Assembly: GCF_902497995.1 (NCBI RefSeq) | Contig: NZ_CABVII010000015.1 | Location: forward strand, 62,001 to 126,000 | From: Pseudomonas fluorescens | Lineage (GTDB): Bacteria > Pseudomonadota > Gammaproteobacteria > Pseudomonadales > Pseudomonadaceae | Direction: 5' to 3' | DNA length: 64,000 nt | In this document: in pieces, positions 1-8,055 of the stretch | Numbering within the stretch: position 1 is the stretch's first letter | Layout of the letters: every line of letters starts with the position of its first letter | Translations under genes and position numbers: made by a program | The notes under the pieces: model-generated | Database searches by the model: none | Seen by the model: only the letters and a program-made list of their open reading frames with translations | What the model was told of the DNA's origin: nothing

Positions 1-29
1 TAATAAAATCTTGCTTGTTGCTATTCATG

Positions 30-1784
30 TTAGTTTTCCTCTATGTACCTTGATAGCAGAGCTGCAGCTATGGTTTCACGTTCCATGTACGAACAAGGCA
101 ACATCTGGGTCCGCAATTTAGCATCTGATTCTTTCCAGTCAATGATTTCACCTTGGTTAGTTTTCCGAATTACCGGATACCCGCTACCGAGATTCGTTGA
201 GAATAGGTTAAAAAAGCTCCTAGGTCCAACTCCTATAAAAGGCTCAAAAATTACATTGTTACTGCCCTTGTCCAGAGATATTGAGTCTGAGTGAAACTCC
301 AGAGCTTTGCTCTTTGGGTAGGGTTCTACATATACGACTCTTTGGATTCCAGCTGCAACTATGTGTTTTGCGCAATTATGGCAAGGGAAAGTTGTGCAGT
401 ATAAATGACTACCCGCCGTACTGGTCCCAGATCTTGCGCTTGAGAGAAGAGCCTCCATTTCAGCGTGAACAACTCGTCCATACTCCGTAATGTCTTTGAT
501 TTTACTGTTTTTTATAAGTGGGGCTAATTCTTCTCGATATTGTTCGGGCACAGCCTCTATTATGCCTTCGATGATTAATCTTTTTTGTATTGCGTTAGAA
601 TCTTCTCCTTTCATGTAGTCGCGACCATCGGCGATGTCCACTATTTCTTGTGTTTTGTCATCGATATCTGGCCAGTACAATCCTCCATGCGCTTTAGGGA
701 CATCATTAGCTCCAGTTGAGATAATACAGCGGTTTTTTGTAAGTACAGCACCAACTTGGCGAGATAAATCTGCAGATCTCAGTGAGGCAGAGAAAGCCAT
801 GAACATCGCATATTCGTCAAATGTTGGCGTTATGTATGGTTTGCCAAAAAGTAGATCCAATATTCTCCATATTTGTTTTTTTAAAGAGTCCGAATTACCA
901 TTGTAGTCAATAAAAAAATCCGAAAGGTGATAGGTGTCGCGCGTGTGTTGACCATACTCTTCCCTTTCGTCAGCGTCTCGTTCAATAAGTCGCGATGCTT
1001 GCTCCTGTGACATGGATTTATCTTTTGTCAAATATTCATGTCTGCGCGTATGGTCAGCATGAACACCAATGAGGAAAAACCCGTCTGAATAAATTTTTCT
1101 CAGTTTCTGAACTTCTGCGGGGCTTTTTAACGAGTTTACAATGAACGCATTTCGCCGCAGTGGTTCCTGTTTGCCCCTGGATTTATTTATTTGGGCAGCT
1201 GCGCCTAATGCTAAAATTGAATTGTCCTGGCTTTCTTTTCGTAGTCTATTACCTTCCTCCATGTATGAACTGATTCTCTCAAATTCATGAGTGTTTTTTG
1301 ACGGGTTTCCAATGTTTGCAATTATATCGGTAGATATTTTTATGTTTTGTGTTTCGTATTTGAATGTTTTCAGTCTGTCTGTTATTAGTTTTGAAACCTC
1401 AGGAAGGTCTGTCCCAATTGTTCCAACAAGCCCTATGATAAGTTCTGAGTCGGAGTAGGTGTCGTTGATGAAGTAAGCGTTTTCTGAAGTGTCCTCAATT
1501 GAGAGCTCGTCGATGATATCTTTGGTGCTTCCTGAGAAATCACGCGCATCCGCTTCGCTGTGGGATTCGGTGTTTAAAAGTGGTTCTACTGATAATTTAA
1601 GCTTTTGAGAGGAGTGGGGTTTTCCTTGAAAGTGAATTCCCCCTGTTGTTGGGTACCAGTTTAATATTCCTTTGCTTTTTGTTTTAAATTGATATTGGTT
1701 TTTATTTATTTCCCTCCATTCGCCTGCAGATGAGATCGGTTCTAATTTTTTCTTTAGCTCATCGAAGCTTCCGTCAAAGCGCAT
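30..1784 (-). CDS. Anti-phage type deoxycytidylate deaminase (AvcD-like), 584 aa
   Basis: The C-terminal half is a zinc deoxycytidylate/cytidine deaminase: the HAE triad is at residues 440-442 and the PCxxC ligands at C468 and C471. Residues about 114-310 form a P-loop-like nucleotide kinase module with a GLVGTIGTDL turn at 118-127 in place of a classic GKS/T loop. This two-domain layout is that of AvcD-type anti-phage deaminases, which deplete dCTP/dCMP during infection (family knowledge). Residues 1-70 are an extra module with an ILNWYPTTGGIHFQGK stretch that recalls the TBP-like N-terminal domain of RNase HIII (inference). The start is set by AAGGA seven bases before the ATG. Base composition is clearly AT-richer than the neighbours, which suggests horizontal transfer. 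The family call is firm; the defence role is inferred. Confidence 0.85.
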   Translation of the reverse strand: MRFDGSFDELKKKLEPISSAGEWREINKNQYQFKTKSKGILNWYPTTGGIHFQGKPHSSQKLKLSVEPLLNTESHSEADARDFSGSTKDIIDELSIEDTSENAYFINDTYSDSELIIGLVGTIGTDLPEVSKLITDRLKTFKYETQNIKISTDIIANIGNPSKNTHEFERISSYMEEGNRLRKESQDNSILALGAAAQINKSRGKQEPLRRNAFIVNSLKSPAEVQKLRKIYSDGFFLIGVHADHTRRHEYLTKDKSMSQEQASRLIERDADEREEYGQHTRDTYHLSDFFIDYNGNSDSLKKQIWRILDLLFGKPYITPTFDEYAMFMAFSASLRSADLSRQVGAVLTKNRCIISTGANDVPKAHGGLYWPDIDDKTQEIVDIADGRDYMKGEDSNAIQKRLIIEGIIEAVPEQYREELAPLIKNSKIKDITEYGRVVHAEMEALLSSARSGTSTAGSHLYCTTFPCHNCAKHIVAAGIQRVVYVEPYPKSKALEFHSDSISLDKGSNNVIFEPFIGVGPRSFFNLFSTNLGSGYPVIRKTNQGEIIDWKESDAKLRTQMLPCSYMERETIAAALLSRYIEEN

Positions 1785-1826
1785 GCTAAGTCCTTTTCAA
1801 AAAACTTTTAATGGGCCGTCAGGGCC

Positions 1827-1854
1827 ACCATAGCCTTGAATGCCAATTTATCAA
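1827..1854 (-). promoter_or_regulatory. Candidate sigma-70 promoter of the deaminase gene
   Basis: On the minus strand TTGATA (1849-1854) and TATGGT (1827-1832) are separated by 16 bases, about 43 bases upstream of the deaminase ATG. Predicted by eye only. Confidence 0.35.
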
Positions 1855-2260
1855 GATAGCTCTATACGGACTTCATGGCTAGATGGTGAGTCATACTTTT
1901 TTTGAGAGGGCTTATAGTGCGAGCGGAATCCAAGTTTTGTGTGGTCTCCGCCTGTTTTAGTATTAGGAACTTGGCTTCGTGTCTGTAGGATGATTCTTGC
2001 CTCGACGGGTTTTGATATGAGTCTGCAACGAACTTACTTTCCGATCTGGTGTTGGTCGTAAGGGCTTGCGGTTTGACTATGCGATGCTCCATGTCGTTAT
2101 AGAAATCATTGGTAGCTTGCTTGTGAATGAGCAATTAAAAACCCTGTTTAATAGTCATTTCCAGATACTCTGGCAGACTACACATCCTTGCGTATCTGCC
2201 TACAACTACGCCAGAATCCGCCGGCTTGTGCGCCTGGGTGCCAGGGTTCTATCGTTTCCG
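1855..2260. other. AT-rich intergenic stretch without a supported gene
   Basis: About 400 bases lie between the deaminase promoter and the structured leader of the next gene. The open frames here are short, lack ribosome-binding sites and resemble no family. AvcD deaminases in Vibrio are held inactive by a small RNA (AvcI) encoded just upstream, so an RNA gene could sit here, but no definite structure was recognised. Confidence 0.4.
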
Positions 2261-2460
2261 CGTCGCTGAACATCAGTGATCGGGTTTGGTAGCCCGTGTT
2301 CACCTCGGCGCATTGCGCCACCCGTTGCAGGGTTCGTTTCAGTCTCTGCTCATATGGTGGCCATGCGCAGGGCATCTTCGGACGCGCCGGGTTCCTGGTG
2401 ACCGGTCTACCAACCTGAGTATGGCCGCCACCCTTCGTTTGGTAGCGAGGGTGATGGCTC
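2261..2460 (+). promoter_or_regulatory. Structured leader RNA upstream of DUF6124-type gene, copy A
   Basis: In order this leader contains: hairpin 1 (CGGG 2281-2284, loop TTTGGTAG, CCCG 2293-2296); a GGCGC/GCGCC hairpin near 2307-2319; helix strand 2356-2371 pairing with 2414-2429 (15 of 16 pairs including G-U); a UUCG-capped hairpin at 2372-2385 inside it; an anti-loop segment CTACCAA at 2407-2413; and hairpin 3 (2430-2452), again with loop TTTGGTAG. A second copy with compensatory changes precedes the homologous gene at 61.0 kb. Placement 34 bases or less before the start codon suggests cis regulation; a free RNA is also possible. Confidence 0.7.
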
Positions 2461-2485
2461 CTTTTTTCTCACCGGAGTTCCATCA

Positions 2486-2773
2486 ATGCTGAAAATTACC
2501 CCTGATCCGCCGGGCACCGACAACCTGTCAGCCCACATCAACGCCACTGCGCGCAAACCCAGCCGAACATTCGTCATCGCACCGGGTCTCGATACCGAAA
2601 CCCTCTTGGCCCACGCCTGCGAATCCCTCGCCTCGGCCAATGTCATGGCCAGCGATTTCGCCGGACAGCTGGAGGGCTCTCAACGCAGCACGATGCTGGG
2701 GATTGCTCAGGTCATCATGCTGGGCGAGCTGGCAGTGAACCAGGCGCTGGATAACCTCGACCCGCAGGAATAG
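2486..2773 (+). CDS. DUF6124/DUF3077-type small protein, 95 aa
   Basis: The protein begins MLKITPDPP, the signature opening of a small-protein family common in fluorescent pseudomonads, followed by a short polar linker and a helical segment (residues about 37-88) containing LDTETLLAHACESLASA and QRSTMLGIAQVIMLGE. There is no signal peptide or membrane segment, so it is probably cytosolic. Function is unknown. GGAG lies eight bases before the ATG. It stands alone with its own structured leader upstream and a terminator downstream. A second family member lies at 60.6-61.0 kb on the other strand behind the same leader. Confidence 0.8.
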   Translation: MLKITPDPPGTDNLSAHINATARKPSRTFVIAPGLDTETLLAHACESLASANVMASDFAGQLEGSQRSTMLGIAQVIMLGELAVNQALDNLDPQE

Positions 2774-2789
2774 CGCGGACAAAAAAATG

Positions 2790-2812
2790 CCCCGCACTTG
2801 GCGGGGTATTTT
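2790..2812 (+). terminator. Rho-independent terminator of the DUF6124-type gene
   Basis: CCCCGC (2790-2795) and GCGGGG (2801-2806) form a six-pair stem with a five-base loop, followed by TATTTTC and preceded by a run of seven A. Confidence 0.75.
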
Positions 2813-2960
2813 CATGTTCGACGGTTAACGCGAGCACACCGACGTCCATATCCAGTTTCATTTCAGAATTGACCTACATCAATCAAAGAAACGTCCGATT
2901 TATCTCCCGCTTCGCCTCTTCTAGCGTGCGTCCTTTCGATCTGACAAGGACACATTTCGC

Positions 2961-4436
2961 ATGAAGCGCTATCACATCACTGTCGGTGCCAGAACCACCG
3001 TCGGCGGCACCGTGCGTACGGGCTATCAGTACAGCACCATCGAAAACCAGGCCATGGCCCGCGAAGGTGATGAAGTCTATTGCCCGAAGTGCGACAGCAT
3101 CGGTGTGATCGTCCTCGACGGCCCGCACTTGGTGGATGAGATGGACGGCCGCCAGGCTGCCTTGGGCGACGACCTCTGCAGATGCAAGTGCGAGCCACCT
3201 CCCCGGTTGATTGCTAATCAAACCCTCAGGTCTCAACAGTTCGACGATGTCAAGGTCGCCTCGGGGACCAGAGCCGCCGCCCAATCTGCCGCTCCGTCTG
3301 CAACCAGTCCCGCGCGAGCGGCACCGCGTCCCTCCGGTTTTGCACCTGCCGCTAGTCCCGCGACACCGTCTTTCGGCGATTTGCCGGGGCTGGTTTGCGA
3401 GAATTTGTGGCGCGGCTACCAGCAAAGAGCCGAGGCCATCGTGGCACCGGGTGGCATCTTGATTGCCGACCCAAAGGCGCGTAATCGAGCGATTAATGCG
3501 GCGTACGCCCGGCTATGGTTGGAGGATCAGCGATTCCAGTGGGCCGGCCTCGCGGCTTTCGCCTCCAAGCAGGTGGGTTGTGGTTTGCTGCATGCGGCTG
3601 ATTCGATCGACAAGATCGATGCGGAACAGGAAGCGAAACTACGCCGGGTAGAAGCGCTTAGGAGAAAGCCCGCTGGCTTGTTCGGCTGGGTCAGCAAGAG
3701 TGAGCGGCAGGCGAAGGCACGGGAACTTGAGCAGGCTGAACGGGATTACGAGCAAGCCCGCCGCAACAATCCGACATGGTGGCTCGACGTGCGGAGCCCG
3801 AACGAACCGTTATCACTCGTGCAGAGGCAACTTCAGTACGTTCACGATATGCTGGCGATGGGGAACACCACGCTGTTTTTGGATGTGTTTCCGTTGCATG
3901 CTTTTTACAAGGAGCGTGGGTTGCAGGCGCTCAAGACTTGCCTCGCTTCACGAAAAAACATATTTGGGCATGTACAACAACCAGTGTTGTGGCCGATCGA
4001 GCAGGAAATACTGGACTTTGGCACTTTCCATGAGGAAATACAGCAAGCGTTCGCGGCGATTGAGGCTGGAAACATTGCCGAAAGTGTTGTGTTTCTTGCC
4101 GAACATGAACAGAAGAACATCTTGCAACCAGCGATGTACAGCAACGTGCAATTGGTACGTTTGCTACGTGGCAACCATTTCTCCTATGTCACGAACCTCC
4201 TCCCCGGTGCTGCGGCAGCGGTTGAGCTGACTCTGGCCAGCCAGTGCCATCCCAGTGAAGACGGGCGCACCGTGGGCTTCAGCAATGATTACTTTGCCAA
4301 CCTGGCCGATATCCATCAACGCATGCCTTTTGTACTCAAGGCCGCGGCGCAATTTGATGAGCTGCTACGACGCTCTGATCGTCATCTGATCGAACAGGCG
4401 ATTCTGGATATTGCCGCTGGACGCGGTGTGCGATGA
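2961..4436 (+). CDS. PAAR-domain type VI secretion effector, 491 aa
   Basis: Residues 1-90 are a PAAR spike-tip domain of the cytosolic-effector kind: ITVGARTTVGG, then GDEVYCPKCDSIG, then DDLCRCKC-PPP, with paired cysteines. A Pro/Ala/Ser-rich linker (about 95-140) leads to a roughly 350-residue C-terminal domain. The part at 170-210 (NRAINAAYARLW..QFQWAGLAAFASKQVG) recalls the DUF2515 family (inference), and an Arg/Lys/Glu-rich coiled stretch covers 225-270. PAAR proteins sharpen the VgrG spike and carry toxin domains into target cells (family knowledge); the activity here is unknown. The stop overlaps the next start as ATGA, typical of effector-immunity pairs. No vgrG or chaperone gene is adjacent, so it is an orphan cargo island. 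Confidence 0.8.
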   Translation: MKRYHITVGARTTVGGTVRTGYQYSTIENQAMAREGDEVYCPKCDSIGVIVLDGPHLVDEMDGRQAALGDDLCRCKCEPPPRLIANQTLRSQQFDDVKVASGTRAAAQSAAPSATSPARAAPRPSGFAPAASPATPSFGDLPGLVCENLWRGYQQRAEAIVAPGGILIADPKARNRAINAAYARLWLEDQRFQWAGLAAFASKQVGCGLLHAADSIDKIDAEQEAKLRRVEALRRKPAGLFGWVSKSERQAKARELEQAERDYEQARRNNPTWWLDVRSPNEPLSLVQRQLQYVHDMLAMGNTTLFLDVFPLHAFYKERGLQALKTCLASRKNIFGHVQQPVLWPIEQEILDFGTFHEEIQQAFAAIEAGNIAESVVFLAEHEQKNILQPAMYSNVQLVRLLRGNHFSYVTNLLPGAAAAVELTLASQCHPSEDGRTVGFSNDYFANLADIHQRMPFVLKAAAQFDELLRRSDRHLIEQAILDIAAGRGVR

Positions 4437-5050
4437 ATCTGGTGCGACGCATGAAGTGGCGATGGAGGGTTTTGGCCACTGCTGCCGCGGCTCTGCTGAC
4501 AGTGGCGGTGATGCGAGCGCTATCGGATGAGCCGGAAATTGCGCTAGTGATCGGCGAACCTTGGGAAGCCATGCGTCTGCGCTCCAGCGCGGCCATCGAG
4601 CCGGCTTTTCCTGGGTACTCCTGGTTCAATATACCCAAGTCTGACGCGCGCCTACGTTTTGTCGACGATCAATTTGGGTTCTTGACCCCGCTGGCTCGCT
4701 TTTTCACGGTTAGTTTCGATCGTGATGGGTTAGTCAGAAGTCTCCGCATGTCCCCGCAAATCGAGCCGCTGTTACTCGACGATACACTCAAGGTCGTGCT
4801 GGATTTGCAGGAGCAATGGCGCCAGGGCGGCTGGATACCTATTCGGGTTAACGACGATCCACCATTTGCTGACACTCCCGAATGGCGGGCCCGATTGCGA
4901 GACGTGAACAAAGGAGGCACGTCTACCTGGCAAGCAGGTAATCAGTATCAAGTAATGCTGGTGGTCAATCGCTTCAGAGACGACAAGCGCCCCAAAGAGG
5001 AGCGTTATCTCATCAAGCTACAAGTTGCTAGGCCGTGGGTAAATCCTTGA
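4433..5050 (+). CDS. Membrane-anchored protein, candidate immunity protein for the PAAR effector, 205 aa
   Basis: One hydrophobic segment (about residues 12-27, after RRMKWRWR) acts as an uncleaved signal or anchor, placing the remaining 175 residues in the periplasm. The body has no recognised catalytic motif. Translation is coupled to the effector by a four-base ATGA overlap. Position, coupling and predicted periplasmic location fit an immunity protein against an effector acting in the envelope, but the family was recognised only as a hypothetical found next to PAAR genes in Pseudomonas. An accessory role in effector delivery is the alternative. Confidence 0.6.
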   Translation: MNLVRRMKWRWRVLATAAAALLTVAVMRALSDEPEIALVIGEPWEAMRLRSSAAIEPAFPGYSWFNIPKSDARLRFVDDQFGFLTPLARFFTVSFDRDGLVRSLRMSPQIEPLLLDDTLKVVLDLQEQWRQGGWIPIRVNDDPPFADTPEWRARLRDVNKGGTSTWQAGNQYQVMLVVNRFRDDKRPKEERYLIKLQVARPWVNP

Positions 5051-5089
5051 CTTTAGGTATCAAAGACCTATGTGAGGCAAGTTTACATT

Positions 5090-5527
5090 ATGAAGCCCAT
5101 GTCAGGCCGAGAGTTTATGCAGTACGAGAGCTTTTTAGTGGAGCTTATATACATGGTTATGCGTATTTTTCGGTCAGTTATATATATAACTGTAGGTGTC
5201 CTGCCTGCATTTGGTTTGGCCCTGCTAAGCCTGTTTTATACGATGTTTGGTGACGTCTGTGGCATATTGCTCAGCGCACTCGCATGGCTAGGAACCTGCG
5301 GGCTTGTTTTGGCGACACTAAACAGACCAAATACTACCGGTTCACGACGCAGGCTAGTTATATCAGTGATGTTAATAATGGGGCTGATAGTTATATCTCC
5401 TATGCTGGAAGGTTCACTAACCCACTCCAGCAGCAATATGTGGTTTAGTGGGGTAATGCTGGGACCCACATTATTGGCGCTTCACTATCTGTGGCAAGTT
5501 GCGCGGATCTCCTGCTTCGACGCCTGA
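5090..5527 (+). CDS. Small hypothetical membrane protein, 145 aa
   Basis: Four hydrophobic segments are visible (about residues 20-48, 50-70, 85-102 and 115-138), so this is an integral membrane protein. The ATG at 5090 has GAGG twelve bases upstream; a GTG at 5072 in the same frame has no ribosome-binding site. It follows the candidate immunity gene by 39 bases on the same strand and is AT-richer than core genes. No family was recognised. It may be a second immunity or accessory protein of the PAAR locus, but that rests on position only. Confidence 0.5.
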   Translation: MKPMSGREFMQYESFLVELIYMVMRIFRSVIYITVGVLPAFGLALLSLFYTMFGDVCGILLSALAWLGTCGLVLATLNRPNTTGSRRRLVISVMLIMGLIVISPMLEGSLTHSSSNMWFSGVMLGPTLLALHYLWQVARISCFDA

Positions 5528-5633
5528 CGAAGTCCCGCCTTTGACTCACTCTTGATGTTTTCCCTCTGTAGTCTGGTTTTGTGTTGGCAAGTTAGAAGTG
5601 CCGAGAGCGGATTAGTCAGCTGATAATGGATCG

Positions 5634-5661
5634 CAAAAAAATGCCCCGCAATTGGCGGGGC
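5634..5661 (-). terminator. Rho-independent terminator of ilvD
   Basis: GCCCCGC (5643-5649) and GCGGGGC (5655-5661) form a seven-pair stem with loop AATTG. Read on the minus strand it is followed by a run of T (5634-5640). It lies 24 bases after the ilvD stop. Confidence 0.8.
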
Positions 5662-5684
5662 AGTTTATGTCCAACGCTTAAGCC

Positions 5685-7526
5685 TTACAGCCCGTCAAGC
5701 ATCGCCTTGTTACGCACCGCACCCTTGTCGGCACTGGTCGCCAGCAAGGCATAGGCCTTCAACGCGGTAGTCACCTTACGTGGACGCTTCTCCACCGGCT
5801 TCCAGCCTTTCTGATCCTGCTCAGCCCGGCGACCGGCCATCTCTTCATCGCTGATCAACAGGTTGATCGAACGGTTCGGAATGTCGATCAGCACCTTGTC
5901 GCCGTCCTGCACCAGACCGATCGCACCACCGGCAGCCGCTTCCGGCGAAGCGTGGCCGATGGACAGGCCCGATGTGCCGCCGGAGAAACGACCATCGGTG
6001 AGCAATGCGCAAGCCTTGCCCAGACCTTTGGATTTCAGGTAGGACGTCGGGTACAGCATTTCCTGCATGCCCGGGCCGCCTTTCGGGCCTTCGTAACGGA
6101 TGATTACGATGTCGCCGGCCTTCACTTCATCAGCGAGGATGCCGCGTACGGCGCTGTCCTGGCTTTCGAAAATCTTGGCGTTGCCTTCGAAGACATGGAT
6201 CGACTCGTCGACGCCGGCGGTTTTCACCACGCAACCGTCGAGCGCGATGTTGCCGTACAGAACGGCCAGGCCGCCTTCTTTCGAATAGGCGTGTTCGACA
6301 CTGCGGATGCAGCCGTTTTCACGGTCGTCGTCCAGAGTGTCCCAACGGGTCGACTGGCTGAAAGCGGTTTGCGTCGGGATACCCGCCGGGCCGGCCTTGA
6401 AGAAGTGATGCACCGCTTCGTCGTCGGTCTGGGTGATGTCCCACTTGGCGATGCCTTCGGCCAAGGTCTTGCTGTGCACGGTCGGCAGGTCGGTGTGCAG
6501 CAGGCCGCCACGGGCCAGGGAACCGAGGATGCTGAAGATGCCGCCGGCACGGTGCACGTCTTCCATGTGGTACTTCTGGATGTTCGGCGCAACTTTGCAC
6601 AGCTGCGGTACGTGACGGGAGAGACGGTCGATGTCGCGCAGGTCGAAATCGATCTCGGCTTCCTGGGCGGCGGCCAGCAAGTGCAGGATGGTGTTGGTGG
6701 AACCGCCCATGGCGATGTCCAGGGTCATGGCGTTTTCGAACGCCTTGAAGTTGGCGATATTGCGCGGCAACACCGACTCATCGTTGTCGTTGTAGTAACG
6801 CTTGCACAGCTCGACGATGGTGCGGCCGGCCTGCAGGAACAGTTGCTCGCGGTCGCTGTGGGTGGCCAGGGTCGAACCGTTGCCCGGCAACGCCAGGCCC
6901 AGGGCTTCGACCAGGCAATTCATCGAGTTGGCGGTGAACATGCCGGAGCACGAACCGCAGGTCGGGCAGGCGCTGCGCTCGTACTCAGCGACTTTCTCGT
7001 CAGAAGCGCTGGAGTCGGCGGCGATCACCATGGCGTCGACCAGGTCGAGACCGTGGCTGGCCAGTTTGGTCTTACCGGCTTCCATCGGGCCGCCGGAGAC
7101 GAAGATCACCGGGATGTTCAGGCGCAGGGACGCCATCAGCATGCCAGGGGTGATCTTGTCGCAGTTGGAGATGCAGACGATGGCGTCGGCGCAATGGGCG
7201 TTGACCATGTATTCGACTGAGTCGGCGATGATCTCGCGACTCGGCAGCGAATACAGCATGCCATCGTGACCCATGGCGATGCCGTCATCCACGGCGATGG
7301 TGTTGAATTCTTTAGCCACACCGCCGGCGCGTTCGATCTCGCGGGCGACCAGTTGGCCCAGGTCCTTGAGGTGCACATGACCCGGTACGAACTGGGTGAA
7401 GGAGTTGGCAATGGCGATGATCGGCTTCTTGAAGTCGTCATCTTTCATCCCCGTGGCGCGCCACAGTGCGCGGGCGCCGGCCATGTTGCGGCCGTGGGTG
7501 GATGTTTTCGAGCGGTAATCAGGCAT
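5685..7526 (-). CDS. ilvD: Dihydroxy-acid dehydratase
   Basis: The 613-residue protein has the standard length and motifs of IlvD, which converts dihydroxy-isovalerate and dihydroxy-methylvalerate to the 2-keto acids for valine and isoleucine; the ketoisovalerate also feeds leucine and pantothenate. The start MPDYRSKTSTHGRNMAGAR is characteristic. Iron-sulfur cysteines lie in CISNCDKITPG and CPTCGSCSGMFTANSMNC. GGAG is seven bases upstream of the ATG. It is transcribed alone, ends at a strong terminator, and marks the border between the accessory left end and the conserved block. Confidence 0.98.
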   Translation of the reverse strand: MPDYRSKTSTHGRNMAGARALWRATGMKDDDFKKPIIAIANSFTQFVPGHVHLKDLGQLVAREIERAGGVAKEFNTIAVDDGIAMGHDGMLYSLPSREIIADSVEYMVNAHCADAIVCISNCDKITPGMLMASLRLNIPVIFVSGGPMEAGKTKLASHGLDLVDAMVIAADSSASDEKVAEYERSACPTCGSCSGMFTANSMNCLVEALGLALPGNGSTLATHSDREQLFLQAGRTIVELCKRYYNDNDESVLPRNIANFKAFENAMTLDIAMGGSTNTILHLLAAAQEAEIDFDLRDIDRLSRHVPQLCKVAPNIQKYHMEDVHRAGGIFSILGSLARGGLLHTDLPTVHSKTLAEGIAKWDITQTDDEAVHHFFKAGPAGIPTQTAFSQSTRWDTLDDDRENGCIRSVEHAYSKEGGLAVLYGNIALDGCVVKTAGVDESIHVFEGNAKIFESQDSAVRGILADEVKAGDIVIIRYEGPKGGPGMQEMLYPTSYLKSKGLGKACALLTDGRFSGGTSGLSIGHASPEAAAGGAIGLVQDGDKVLIDIPNRSINLLISDEEMAGRRAEQDQKGWKPVEKRPRKVTTALKAYALLATSADKGAVRNKAMLDGL

Positions 7527-8055
7527 GAAGCACTCCGGGCGGCTAATCAGGTATCAAAAGGGAAGTGAGCTTCTATTGACGTCTGGAACACCGGAAATGG
7601 CCGTGTGTCCTGATGTTTGCCGATAACTTTGCGGGATCGCCGCGCGCTTCAGCTTGAGCTCATAAACCCGCCGGGGGATGACTGGCGATGAATGTGGCGA
7701 TTCTACACGGCTGGCGGCTGGAGGGAATGCCGGAAGAGGCTGATCCAATACCGGTGGGGCGTGCGGGATGACCATCTGTAAGGTACACGAGCGTCTCGCA
7801 GGTGCATAACCGCATGGGACGCTTGGCTAAACAGCCTGCCCTCGCGTAGTGCCACCAAAAGGAATTGGAATGTCGCTGTTGAAGCGTTGTTTGTGGTTTT
7901 TCCTGTGCCAAGGGTTAGTGTTCCAGCAGTTCGTCAAACTCAAGACGCTGGTGTAAGGGGGGGGCGGCAATCCTGACGCTGGTGCTCGCTGATCCGCGTT
8001 GAAAATCACATTCAAATCCCGAATTCGAGGAGGCAACGACACCGGCCCCATCGCA
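7527..8055. other. Intergenic region between ilvD and the MFS gene
   Basis: About 530 bases hold the ilvD upstream region and, on the plus strand, a possible 28-codon hydrophobic reading frame at 7870-7956 listed separately. No terminator was recognised after the MFS gene. No other feature is supported. Confidence 0.5.
7870..7956 (+). CDS. Possible 28-codon hydrophobic small protein
   Basis: An ATG preceded by AAGGA at seven bases opens a frame reading MSLLKRCLWFFLCQG and ending KLKTLV. It is a short hydrophobic segment flanked by basic residues, with two cysteines. Nothing comparable was recognised. The ribosome-binding site is good, but a frame this short can occur by chance. Confidence 0.25.
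   Translation: MSLLKRCLWFFLCQGLVFQQFVKLKTLV

Noticed and set aside
1862..2134. 90-codon minus-strand frame upstream of the deaminase
   Set aside because: No ribosome-binding site, no family resemblance and composition like non-coding DNA.
2178..2646. Several overlapping short frames on both strands before the first DUF6124-type gene
   Set aside because: They are produced by the GC-rich inverted repeats of the structured leader; the compensatory changes point to RNA structure, not protein.
5952..7220. Long open frame (422 codons) on the plus strand over ilvD
   Set aside because: It is the antisense shadow of ilvD in a GC-rich gene; it has no family resemblance, while ilvD is unmistakable. 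The same applies to the long antisense frames over rlmI, M16, ftsY, metX, chpA and mdcA.
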